From: Saccharopolyspora rhizosphaerae
Lineage (GTDB): Bacteria > Actinomycetota > Actinomycetes > Mycobacteriales > Pseudonocardiaceae
Assembly: GCF_003931915.1 (NCBI RefSeq)
Contig: NZ_RSAA01000010.1
Location: 216,876-262,675 of the forward strand
Length of the DNA: 45,800 nucleotides
Direction of reading: 5' to 3'
Position numbers and translations under genes: made by a program
Part shown: positions 24,603 through 32,274 of the stretch, in pieces
Layout: every line of letters begins with the position of its first letter
Position numbering within the stretch: position 1 is the first letter of the stretch
The notes under the pieces: generated by a model
The model's input: the letters and a program-made list of their open reading frames with translations, nothing else
What the model was told of the DNA's origin: nothing
Database searches by the model: none

Positions 24603-24684
24603 TCGGATTCACGTCCCGCCCACGCGTGGACCATTTCAGTCATTTTCTCGTGGCGTGAGCCATGTTCATTTTTAGGAGCCTGCC

Positions 24685-25872
24685 GTGCCCGCTGCCGTGG
24701 ACATCACCCCGAACCCGACCACAGACACGGAAACACGAACGATGACCACGCCCACCGGTGCACGCCTGGCCAGCGGCGAATTGCGGCGAATGGTCGCGGG
24801 CTGGCTTGCCGATTACCCCGGTCGCGACGTGACCGCGCGCGAAATCGCGGCGGATTTGGGCCGGTCATCGGGCGCGGTGGGAAACGCCTTGCGGACACTG
24901 GTCGATCAGGGCACAGCCGAACAAGCCGGTACCGCCCCGTTGCGTTTCCGGGCCAACGACGCCACACGATCAGCCGCCGCACCCACGGCGGGCCCGGCCC
25001 CGGCGACCACCCCCAAGAAATCCACACCAGCCAAACCGGCAAAGGCCAAAACCCCGCCGAAAAAGGAAAAGCCGGTGGCCGGTCCGGTCACGCGCCCGAA
25101 TGGGCAGACCTATCACCCTCGGAAACTGGCTGGACTGCCGGACGTGACCGCGTTGCGCAAGCTGCGCGACGCGGGGATTCCCGCGTTGATGTACGGACCG
25201 CCCGGAACCGGGAAAACCTCGGTGATCGAAGCGGCGTTTCCGGACTTGATCACCGTTCCCGGCGACGGGGACACCACGGTTGCCGATTTCGTTGGTGAGT
25301 ACACCCAAACGCCGGAGGGTCGTTACGTTTTCGTGCATGGGCCGCTGGTGACCGCGATGCGTGAGGGCCGATGCCTGTTCATCGATGACGCGACGTTGAT
25401 CCCACCCACGGTGCTCGCGGTGGTCTATCCCGCCATGGACGGGCGACGCGAGATCACCGTCAAGGCTAATGGCGGTGAAACCGTCACCGCCGCACCAGGT
25501 TTCTATACCGTTGCCGGTCACAACCCTGGCGTTCACGGGGCGGTGCTGACCGATGCGCTCGCCTCACGGTTTTCCGCGCAGATCCAGGTGTCCACCGATT
25601 TCGACCTCGCCACCCAACTCAAGATCGATCCCCTTGCTGTCAGGGTGGCACGCAATCTCGCGACACGGCAGCGCACCGGCGACGTCACGTGGGCCCCACA
25701 ACTGCGCGAACTGATCGCGTTTCAAAAGATCGCCGAAGCACTCGGCACCGATGCCGCCGCGCGGAACCTGATCGGCATCGCACCGGAAGACGATCGCGAG
25801 GCCGTGACAAAACTCGTCCGTGACGTGTTCAAGGTCAGCGCCGAACCGCTCTCACTCGGCAGCCGGATCTGA
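24685..25872 (+). CDS. MoxR-like AAA+ ATPase with N-terminal winged helix
   Basis: 395 residues. Residues 29-90 form a winged-helix domain (GELRRMVAGWLADYPG, REIAADLGRSSGAVGNALRT). A Pro/Lys/Ala linker follows to about 135. The AAA+ part has Walker A GPPGTGKT at 171-178, Walker B CLFIDDA at about 230-236, and a MoxR-like sensor region (FYTVAGHNPGVHGAVLTDAL, then ASRFSAQIQV). MoxR ATPases remodel partners that carry a VWA domain, and such a gene follows 36 bases on. GTG 24685 has AGGAG upstream. A DNA-binding-like domain on a MoxR ATPase is unusual; it is shared with the protein at 28191. Confidence 0.88.
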   Translation: MPAAVDITPNPTTDTETRTMTTPTGARLASGELRRMVAGWLADYPGRDVTAREIAADLGRSSGAVGNALRTLVDQGTAEQAGTAPLRFRANDATRSAAAPTAGPAPATTPKKSTPAKPAKAKTPPKKEKPVAGPVTRPNGQTYHPRKLAGLPDVTALRKLRDAGIPALMYGPPGTGKTSVIEAAFPDLITVPGDGDTTVADFVGEYTQTPEGRYVFVHGPLVTAMREGRCLFIDDATLIPPTVLAVVYPAMDGRREITVKANGGETVTAAPGFYTVAGHNPGVHGAVLTDALASRFSAQIQVSTDFDLATQLKIDPLAVRVARNLATRQRTGDVTWAPQLRELIAFQKIAEALGTDAAARNLIGIAPEDDREAVTKLVRDVFKVSAEPLSLGSRI

Positions 25873-25908
25873 CCACCGCCCCAGCTGAGTCCAGAAGGGA
25901 CAACCATC

Positions 25909-27621
25909 ATGACGGCACACGTGACCCATGACGACGCCGCTACCCCAACTCCGATCAGCACGGCTGATACGGCGTGGCAGGAGCTCTCATCCGCGCTCAC
26001 CGACGAAGCTCCCGACATCGCCGGGCGTGACGACCTGGTGGTCACGATTGCCCCCGGCGCAGGGGACGGCGCGCCCGGCCGGTTCCTGCCGCACCAGGCC
26101 ACCATCGAACTCGACGGTACGCACCTGGGCAGGGTCGACCCCGCGACCGTCGCACCGGCCGTTGCCGCCGACCGTGTTCGGTATCCGGTGGCGTGGGGGG
26201 TGTTCGCGCATGAGTGCGCGCACGCGGCACACAGCAGGTGGGAACCACGCGAAGGCACACCGCCGAGCGTCATCGACGCCGCGATGAACCTGGAAGAATC
26301 CCGAATTGAGGCCGTCCACGTGCGCCGCCGTCCTGATGATCGGACGTGGTTGCGTGCCGCGTCCACGAAACTCATCCTCGATGAAGTCCGGGCCACGAGC
26401 GAGGACCGCGCCAGTGCGGCGCACACCGCTGCCCTGCTCCTGGCCCGCGCAGATGCCGGGATTCTCGACTGGACGGAACTCGATTCCCTCACCAGCAAAG
26501 TCCGCGAACTTCTCGGTACCGACACGTTGCGGCAGCTGCGCGAGATCTGGCAAGAAGCTCACCGCACCGCCGACGACGACACCGACGCCATGATCGACCT
26601 CGGCCGCCGCTGGTGTGCCGCGCTGGGAACCGATCCCGACGCCACACCGCCGAAACCGAGCACCACGCAATCCGATGGCACTCCTACCCCACTAGCGAAG
26701 GCCGTCACCGCAGCGCTCGCGAAGGTCGCCAAGAACACCACCGCCACACTGCCCGGTGATGCCGCCGCTAAGAAGGCGCAAGCGAAACGGGACGAAGAGA
26801 AGGCGCGGCACACGGCCTTGCGCACCTCCGCACAGGTCTTTTCCACCGATGCACCAAGTGGTTCCGGACCTTCGGTGTCCAGAACACGGACGCCGACCAA
26901 CGGGGAGCGTCAGGCAGCACGGAAACTGGCACGGTCGCTGTCTACCGCCGGAATCCGTGACCGTGTGACCGTCAAGACCACCTCAGCGGCCCCGCCTGGC
27001 CGGTTGCGGATGCGCGGTGCGTTGGCCGCCGACGCGCAACGCGCGGCCGGTGCCATGCCCACCGCCGAGCCCTTCACCCGTATCAGCCGCCAGATGACAC
27101 CGGCGCCACCGTTGCGGCTCGGAATCGCCTGCGACGTGTCCGGCTCGATGCGCAGCTTCGCCAAGCCGGTCGCGAGCGCCGCGTGGATCCTCGCTCACGC
27201 CGCACGTCACGCCCAGGTCGATGCCAGCACCGCCACCGTGATCTTCGGCCGTCACGTCCACCCCGTCACCTACCCGGGCGTCGCCCCGGCAAACGTGTCG
27301 GAATTCGACTGTGGCGGCGGCTGGGAGGACATCCCCGGCGCCCTGGCTGCCCTGGACGGCGCACTCGGGCTCGCCACCCCCGGCGCCGCGCGGCTCCTCG
27401 TGATCGTCTCCGACGGCATCTTTTGCGACAAGCCGCGTGAACAGGGCCAGCGCCTCCACGACCGGTTGCGTGCCCAGGGGTGCGGCGTGTTGTGGCTGGT
27501 ACCGAACCGGAAAACCAGCACCCCGCTGGATGGGGCAGCCGTCCTCGAACTCAGCGACCCAGCAGCGACCGCGCAGGCCATCGGCCGTAGCGCCACCCAG
27601 GCATTGCGCGCCACCCGCTAG
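25909..27621 (+). CDS. VWA protein with HExxHxxH metallopeptidase-like domain
   Basis: 570 residues. The N-terminal part holds FAHECAHAAHSRW, giving H101-E102-x-x-H105-x-x-H108, followed by NLEESRIEAV around 128-135, which can supply another acidic ligand. This looks like a zinc peptidase core. A charged, Lys/Ala-rich middle (about 240-340) leads to a C-terminal VWA domain with the MIDAS start DVSGSM at 409-414 and a conserved LLVIVSDGIF. The pairing with MoxR resembles CobN/CobT-like or magnesium chelatase-like ATPase/VWA couples. The peptidase motif may be catalytic or structural; that cannot be told from the sequence. Confidence 0.85.
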   Translation: MTAHVTHDDAATPTPISTADTAWQELSSALTDEAPDIAGRDDLVVTIAPGAGDGAPGRFLPHQATIELDGTHLGRVDPATVAPAVAADRVRYPVAWGVFAHECAHAAHSRWEPREGTPPSVIDAAMNLEESRIEAVHVRRRPDDRTWLRAASTKLILDEVRATSEDRASAAHTAALLLARADAGILDWTELDSLTSKVRELLGTDTLRQLREIWQEAHRTADDDTDAMIDLGRRWCAALGTDPDATPPKPSTTQSDGTPTPLAKAVTAALAKVAKNTTATLPGDAAAKKAQAKRDEEKARHTALRTSAQVFSTDAPSGSGPSVSRTRTPTNGERQAARKLARSLSTAGIRDRVTVKTTSAAPPGRLRMRGALAADAQRAAGAMPTAEPFTRISRQMTPAPPLRLGIACDVSGSMRSFAKPVASAAWILAHAARHAQVDASTATVIFGRHVHPVTYPGVAPANVSEFDCGGGWEDIPGALAALDGALGLATPGAARLLVIVSDGIFCDKPREQGQRLHDRLRAQGCGVLWLVPNRKTSTPLDGAAVLELSDPAATAQAIGRSATQALRATR

Positions 27622-27676
27622 AGACCACCGCTGCCTCGCAGCGGGCCACCAATAGAGACCAAACAAGGAAACGGCT

Positions 27677-27991
27677 ATGCACCACAACGTCACGACCATT
27701 GACGAGACCATCGGGCAGGACCCGGACCGCTACAGCTACGAGGCCACCGTCGAGGCGAACGGGAACATCATCCGCGCCAAGGTAGTTCGCGGCCCCGACG
27801 TGAGCCGGAGCCGGGCCACCGTCGAAGTCCTGGCCAGGCCGCGAACCTGGTCCCAGGTCACCGCGCAGAACCCCGGTAGCTGGTTCTCCAAGACGTCACC
27901 GCCCGACCGGCCCGGACTCAACCCGTCCCGCGAACTGCGCCCCATCGTCAGCAACCTGATCAACCGAGCCATCAACATCCTCGACCTGTAA
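27677..27991 (+). CDS. Hypothetical small protein of the MoxR/VWA block
   Basis: 104 residues, soluble. It has a repeat-free beta-rich look (YSYEATVEANGNIIRAKVV, RSRATVEVLARPRTW) and a C-terminal helix ending in INRAINILDL. No family recognised. AAGGAAACGG precedes the ATG. It lies 55 bases after the VWA gene on the same strand and is probably in its transcript. Confidence 0.6.
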   Translation: MHHNVTTIDETIGQDPDRYSYEATVEANGNIIRAKVVRGPDVSRSRATVEVLARPRTWSQVTAQNPGSWFSKTSPPDRPGLNPSRELRPIVSNLINRAINILDL

Positions 27992-28065
27992 CCCATCCCG
28001 CAGCACACCGACAACGCGTCCACGAGCGGCCCCGCCGCAACACGGGCCGGTCGAGACAACTGACA

Positions 28066-28155
28066 ACGCTTGACTCCTCACGAGAGGAGAGCGTCCATAT
28101 CCATGTAGCCGCGAACCGGCAGCGCGCGCCGGGGCTACATCGCCCTCCGGAGGGC
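28066..28155 (+). other. Cluster of three stem-loops, possible structured RNA or cis element
   Basis: Three structures lie end to end. The first is ACGCT-tga-CTCCTC-acga-GAGGAG-AGCGT at 28066-28094. The second is ATGTAGCC at 28103-28110 pairing with GGCTACAT at 28133-28140, enclosing an inner CCGGC/GCCGG stem with a 7-base loop and a GCGAA bulge. The third is the palindrome GCCCTCCGGAGGGC at 28142-28155. The block ends 35 bases before the winged-helix gene. It has no T-run typical of a terminator. A leader RNA, an operator array or a transfer/replication origin are all possible. Confidence 0.5.
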
Positions 28156-28190
28156 ATGACCCACCACCCCACTCACACAGGGAGACCGTC

Positions 28191-28817
28191 ATGCCCAGCA
28201 CCACCCAAGACAACGCACCGGCCCCCGTTCGCACCGACACCGAATCCAAGGCATGGGCCGCACTCCACGCCCACCCCGAATCCACCACCGCCGAGATCGC
28301 GCAGCACGCCGAAATCGGCCGGTCCACCGCAGGAAAGATCCTCGCCGCGTGGTCGAAATCCGGTGACATCACCCGCATCCCCGGTATCAAGGACGGCACT
28401 CGGCGGCTCCCCGACCGCTTCGCCCCGGTCACCACGCCCGAACCGGACACCCCCACGCCGGCCACCACACCCGCAGAAGCCGACGCAGCCAGCGCTCCGG
28501 ACGAGCCCGAGACGAATCGGACCGACGCCACACCTTCGTCGTGCGCGCACGCAACCGCCCCCACCGGCGACGGCGAAGGCAGCGAAACACCGGTCGCGTC
28601 CGACAAGCGCCTCGCCAAGGGCGAACTGCGCGGGATGGTCGAGGACTACCTGACCGCCCACCCCGGCGCGGAGTTCAGCCCTGGCCAGATCGCCAAGGCC
28701 CTCGACCGGTCGGCCGGTGCGGTCAACAACGCGTTGCACAAGCTCGCCGACGAGGGCTACGCCCACCAAACCCAGAACTCCCCCAAGCGCTTCGCCGCTA
28801 GCAGCGAGGAGCCCTAA
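28191..28817 (+). CDS. Double winged-helix protein, shares a domain with the MoxR ATPase
   Basis: 208 residues. An N-terminal helix-turn-helix (residues 15-80, TTAEIAQHAEIGRSTAGKIL) is joined by a Pro/Thr/Glu-rich linker to a C-terminal winged helix at 141-202 (GELRGMVEDYLTAHPG, GQIAKALDRSAGAVNNALHK). This second domain clearly aligns with residues 29-90 of the MoxR ATPase at 24685: GELR.MV, a spaced IA..L.RS.GAV.NAL, and an L.D.G turn. A regulator that mimics or replaces the ATPase domain on DNA is an appealing idea. GGGAG precedes ATG 28191. Confidence 0.8.
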   Translation: MPSTTQDNAPAPVRTDTESKAWAALHAHPESTTAEIAQHAEIGRSTAGKILAAWSKSGDITRIPGIKDGTRRLPDRFAPVTTPEPDTPTPATTPAEADAASAPDEPETNRTDATPSSCAHATAPTGDGEGSETPVASDKRLAKGELRGMVEDYLTAHPGAEFSPGQIAKALDRSAGAVNNALHKLADEGYAHQTQNSPKRFAASSEEP

Positions 28818-28827
28818 GTCGGTGACT

Positions 28828-28861
28828 GCCCGGGCCCGCCCGCCACCGAGCGGGCCCGGGC
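28828..28861. terminator. GC-rich perfect hairpin after the winged-helix gene
   Basis: GCCCGGGCCCGC pairs with GCGGGCCCGGGC across a 10-base loop, a perfect 12-bp stem starting 11 bases after the stop. There is no T-run, but GC-rich stems alone often end transcripts in actinomycetes. Confidence 0.65.
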
Positions 28862-28912
28862 TCGGGGTCGGCACGAGATCAACAACGACGTGAGATGAAA
28901 AGGAACCGAGCT

Positions 28913-29608
28913 ATGGGCACCTTCTTCGATCGCTACGTAGTGGTCGATTTCTACGTAGGACGTGGCGTGCAAGCCGAGTGGATCGGTTCGGTACGCGCGG
29001 CGCGCGAGCCGGAAGAGATGCTGCGCACTCCATCCGGCCGAACGCTGCTGCGATCGGTGTATGAGCGCGCCTACCGGCGCCGCGTCAATGTCCTGTTCAA
29101 CAAGTGGCCCGAGCATGACCAGTGGAGCGCCACCTATCCGAACCAAGTGGGTTGGCCGTGGCCGTACCCGAGCAGTCATCACAGCGACTGGATCATCACC
29201 TTCGACCCCGGCATCGGTGCCGTGTTCGTCACGGTCGGCGGAGGAGTGGGCTGGTACCGCGTCGATCCGGAGGAGCCAACACTCCCGGACCAGGAGTGCC
29301 GCAGGAACCTCGCAGCGCCCGACGACGGTGCGCGTGGGACGACGCATGACCGGGCCATTGCATCGCCGGTTCCGCTCCCCCAGCACCCCGCCCGCACGCT
29401 CCCGGAGCCCCGTGAGCTGGACGAGGTGATCGGGCAAATCGACCGCGACACCGACGCGCTCTGGTTCACCGTGTTCGCGCAGCTCGCCGATCGCCATGGA
29501 TGTTTCCACGCCGAGGAAGAACTGACTGCGCTGCGACGGCAGATCTCCTCGGATCAGCCACCGCGCGTTCACACCTGGCTCAAGCGCTACCTGCGGGAGC
29601 GCTCATGA
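28913..29608 (+). CDS. Hypothetical 231-residue protein
   Basis: Start ATG 28913 is chosen because AAGGAA precedes it; an in-frame ATG at 28895 has none. The first half is aromatic and beta-rich (FFDRYVVVDFYVGRGVQAEW, WPWPYPSSHHSDWIITF, GAVFVTVGGGVGWYRV). The second half is helical, with ELDEVIGQIDRDTDALWFTV and LADRHGCFHAEEELTALRR. No family recognised. Its stop overlaps the next ATG, and three such overlapping genes end at 30146. Confidence 0.6.
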   Translation: MGTFFDRYVVVDFYVGRGVQAEWIGSVRAAREPEEMLRTPSGRTLLRSVYERAYRRRVNVLFNKWPEHDQWSATYPNQVGWPWPYPSSHHSDWIITFDPGIGAVFVTVGGGVGWYRVDPEEPTLPDQECRRNLAAPDDGARGTTHDRAIASPVPLPQHPARTLPEPRELDEVIGQIDRDTDALWFTVFAQLADRHGCFHAEEELTALRRQISSDQPPRVHTWLKRYLRERS

Positions 29609-29856
29609 CACTCAACGACCCGGATGCCACTTGGCAGAGCGTGCGCGGGGCCGTGAATCAGTGGCGCGCAGCGATCGACTACGCCGACATGGTGGATCCC
29701 TCGCACTGGGACCACGTCAACGAGTACGCCAACGAATTGGCCGCCCACGCAGCGCAACTTCTCGACTGGCTTGATCTGGGAGGCAGACCGCCGCAGCAAC
29801 TCACCCCGCCTCCTCCGGGAGGGCCTGACCTGCCACATTCAGGGAGTACGACATGA
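29605..29856 (+). CDS. Hypothetical 83-residue protein
   Basis: The product is helical (WQSVRGAVNQWRAAIDYADM, NEYANELAAHAAQLLDWLDL) with a Pro/Gly-rich tail (QQLTPPPPGGPDLP). It begins in the stop of the previous gene (ATGA) and its own stop overlaps the next start. Short helical proteins of this type are often partners of their coupled neighbours. No function visible. Confidence 0.55.
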   Translation: MTLNDPDATWQSVRGAVNQWRAAIDYADMVDPSHWDHVNEYANELAAHAAQLLDWLDLGGRPPQQLTPPPPGGPDLPHSGSTT

Positions 29857-30146
29857 CTTCTCGACCCGAATACGTTGTGCGCCAGTTCCGCGAGAACGAG
29901 TGCCTGATCACCGCAATCGTGCGTGACCCCGGTTGCGAGCAAGCAATCATCTACGGCGTGGTGACCCGTCGCGGGCGACTGGTGGGCAGCTACTACTGCC
30001 TCGACCACATCCGCGATGACTGCCGCATCGTCACCGCCGACGGGCAGCAGCACGAAACCACCGACCCCAAACGCCCTCTCACAGAACCGTTGGCGGTGTA
30101 CACGCTCACCAACATGGCCACCCCGCCCGCGCACCGGCTCGCCTAG
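29853..30146 (+). CDS. Hypothetical 97-residue protein
   Basis: Beta-rich start (EYVVRQFRENECLITAIVR) and a compact YYCLDHIRDDCRIV motif. The Cys residues at about 17, 28 and two near 50-57 could form a metal site or disulfide. Ends the three-gene coupled unit at 28913-30146. A long hairpin follows, so transcription probably stops here, facing the convergent T4SS operon. Confidence 0.55.
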   Translation: MTSRPEYVVRQFRENECLITAIVRDPGCEQAIIYGVVTRRGRLVGSYYCLDHIRDDCRIVTADGQQHETTDPKRPLTEPLAVYTLTNMATPPAHRLA

Positions 30147-30158
30147 CACCAAGATGCC

Positions 30159-30204
30159 CGTCGGCCCCGTCACCCGAGGACAACTCGGTGTGGCGGGGCC
30201 GACG
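30159..30204. terminator. Bidirectional hairpin between convergent operons
   Basis: CGTCGGCCCCG at 30159-30169 pairs with CGGGGCCGACG at 30194-30204. An inner CCGAG/CTCGG stem lies in the loop, so the whole forms a long double hairpin between two converging gene runs. Confidence 0.7.
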
Positions 30205-30218
30205 CGTGCCCCCGAAAA

Positions 30219-31190
30219 TCAGCCGCGCTTCTCCGCCTCGTCGCACAGTGACGGGTGGCCGCGGTCACGGTAGAAGGCGACGGGGTCGACGGGCTGGCCG
30301 TTGTTCTCGATCTGGAAGTGCAAGTGTGCTCCCGTGGATTCGCCGCGATTGCCGACCTCAGCGATGACCTGGCCTGCTTGAACCCGGTCACCGACGCGTA
30401 CGTGGTTGACGTTGTTGTGGCCGTAGACCGTGATGACCCCGCCGGGGTGCTCGATGCGGACCCAGAGGCCGTAGCCGCTAGCGGGACCGGAGTCGATCAC
30501 GGTGCCGGTGTGGGCAGCGAGGATGGGGGTGCGAATCGGTGCGGCGATGTCCTGGCCCCGGTGCATCTCGCCGTTACGCGGCCCGTAGCCGGACGTGCAT
30601 GTGCCCGTGGTCGGCACGACCCAGCCGCCACCTGATGCCGGGGCAGGCTGGCAGTGCGCGCCGTGGAGAGCGGCGACGATGGCGCGCGCGGCCGCTTCGT
30701 GTTCGCCGTAGGACTCGGGGAAGGCCGACTTCTGGACGGCGTCGGCGGCATCCGTCACCCGCATTTTCTCCCAGCCGGGGACGGCGAGCAGGTGTGTGTA
30801 GAACTGGGTGGAGCTGTAGACCGGGTTCAGGATCTCCTCGCGGGTGCCCCAGCCCATGGAGGGGCGTTGCTGGAACAACCCGAGGCTGTCGCGATCGCCC
30901 CAGGTTAGGTTTCGCAGCCAGGACTCGCGCAGCGCCGTCGCGATGGCCACGACTTGGCCTTGTTCGGGGACGTGGAGTTGCTTGCCGACCGCGACGATGG
31001 TGGCGGCGTTGCGTGTCTCCTCCGGCCCGTAGCCGACCAGCGTCATCCCATCGGCTCCTGCGACGAGGCAGGTCGACGAGCTCGTCTGGCGCGCAGCGAA
31101 GATACTGGTGATCGCCGCGCCTGCCACCGCGACCACCATCAGCGGGAACCCGATGACCACCGCCGCGAGGAGCAGGAGGACTTTGCTCAT
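30219..31190 (-). CDS. Wall hydrolase: lysozyme-like plus M23 endopeptidase, T4SS
   Basis: 323 residues. An N-terminal membrane helix (VLLLLAAVVIGFPLMVVAVA) anchors the protein. Residues 55-180 form a lysozyme-like transglycosylase domain with E89 (ALRESWLRNL) and DSLGLFQQRPSMGWG. Residues 190-310 form an M23 zinc peptidase (GYGPRNGEMHRGQD with H210 and D214, and GAHLHFQ with H289 and H291). Such enzymes open the wall for a conjugation machine. It is the last gene of the T4SS operon, six bases after the replication-relaxation gene. Confidence 0.9.
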   Translation of the reverse strand: MSKVLLLLAAVVIGFPLMVVAVAGAAITSIFAARQTSSSTCLVAGADGMTLVGYGPEETRNAATIVAVGKQLHVPEQGQVVAIATALRESWLRNLTWGDRDSLGLFQQRPSMGWGTREEILNPVYSSTQFYTHLLAVPGWEKMRVTDAADAVQKSAFPESYGEHEAAARAIVAALHGAHCQPAPASGGGWVVPTTGTCTSGYGPRNGEMHRGQDIAAPIRTPILAAHTGTVIDSGPASGYGLWVRIEHPGGVITVYGHNNVNHVRVGDRVQAGQVIAEVGNRGESTGAHLHFQIENNGQPVDPVAFYRDRGHPSLCDEAEKRG

Positions 31191-31196
31191 CGCGGT

Positions 31197-32222
31197 TCAC
31201 CGGCCCGTTGAGGACATGGTGGGTGCGGGCGGCATCGGGTTCGGCGCCACGATCTCTGTGCTGGAGCGGTGCTCTGGCTGCGGGCTCGGCCGGGTGCGCG
31301 GTCGTTGCGGCCATGCCGCGGCGAGGTTGTGCAGCGCTCGGCGCTGGTCGTCACCTTGTGCCAGCGGTGCCCAGATCGCCTCCGCCGGGCTGGGGTGTGC
31401 CTCGGGATCGGGGTCGAGGAGGTCGGCGGCGGCGGTGACGATGGGCAGGTGCTCGGGGTGGTCGAGTCCGCGCCAGGCGGTCGCGAGCTGGGTGCGGAGG
31501 TTGGCTTCCCGGCGGGCGGTGGGGGCCCAGAGCAGCAGCGGGGTGACGATGCCGGTGCTAGCAGCCAGCCGGGCGTAGCCGGAGAGTTTGGCTGCTACGC
31601 GTCCGGTGGTTTCGGTGCCGAGGTCGTATTCCAGGAAGAACTCGAACTCGCGACCGTCGTGGCGCCATCGGCCGTAGGCATCGGGCCGGACGAGGTCCCC
31701 GAAATGCCGTGCGCAGCGGACCTCCGACCACCATGCCGAGACATGCTCGGACTCGTGGGTGTGGGCGCGGGCGATGAGGGCTGTGAAGAACTCGCCGACT
31801 CCGACGGCGTGGGCGAGGCGTTGGCTGTGGGCGATGCTGGTGGCGCGGTCGCGCCGGTAGCCGAGGGTCTTGGGGTCGATGCCGGCGTCGGCGGCGAGCA
31901 CGCTGGCCCCGGCGGGCCCGAGGACGTAGTGCTGGGGTGCGCTGCCGGTATCCACGGTGGGCTGGAAGCGGTCGAGTACCGACCACTGGTAGAGCTCCCG
32001 CATCCGCTGCCGTCCGGAGCGCGGCGAGGGGAAGGCGCAGGAGGTGATCTGGGGTGCGGTGAGCACCCGGTGCTCGTGGACCATCCGGATGATCCACTTG
32101 TCTCGGCTGGTCAGCCGTTTGGCCAAACGTGCCTGGTGTTCCACGGAGTTGGCGACTCGGGTCTGTCGTCGCGTGGGGCGCACTCCGTGCAGTGACTTCT
32201 GCCGGATTGGTTTGTTGAGCAC
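31197..32222 (-). CDS. Replication-relaxation family protein
   Basis: 341 residues from GTG 32222, which has GGAGG five bases upstream; an upstream GTG at 32228 sits on the ribosome site. The N-terminal wHTH-like part (LTSRDKWIIRMVHEHRVLTA, then ITSCAFPSPRSGRQRMRELY) is followed by HYVLGPAGASVLAA and a restriction-fold-like core with VRPDAYGRW and FEFFLEYDLGTET. These match replication-relaxation proteins found in actinobacterial and Firmicute plasmids and conjugative elements. It may process DNA for transfer, as no ordinary relaxase is visible. Lies behind the coupling ATPase. Confidence 0.82.
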   Translation of the reverse strand: MLNKPIRQKSLHGVRPTRRQTRVANSVEHQARLAKRLTSRDKWIIRMVHEHRVLTAPQITSCAFPSPRSGRQRMRELYQWSVLDRFQPTVDTGSAPQHYVLGPAGASVLAADAGIDPKTLGYRRDRATSIAHSQRLAHAVGVGEFFTALIARAHTHESEHVSAWWSEVRCARHFGDLVRPDAYGRWRHDGREFEFFLEYDLGTETTGRVAAKLSGYARLAASTGIVTPLLLWAPTARREANLRTQLATAWRGLDHPEHLPIVTAAADLLDPDPEAHPSPAEAIWAPLAQGDDQRRALHNLAAAWPQRPRTRPSPQPEHRSSTEIVAPNPMPPAPTMSSTGR

Positions 32223-32274
32223 GAGCACCTCCGTGGATCAGGCACAGGCTTTTCGAGACATGCGAGCGGGGAAA

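Noticed and set aside
28066..28155. CRISPR array or phage-like repeat array
   Set aside because: The three stem-loops differ in sequence and there are no regularly spaced identical repeats.
28191..28817. Second excisionase or integrase partner
   Set aside because: The winged helices align with the MoxR N-terminus and not with the MerR-like excisionase fold.
31269..32195. 308-codon plus-strand frame
   Set aside because: Antisense shadow of the replication-relaxation gene, no start signal and Gly/Val-rich.
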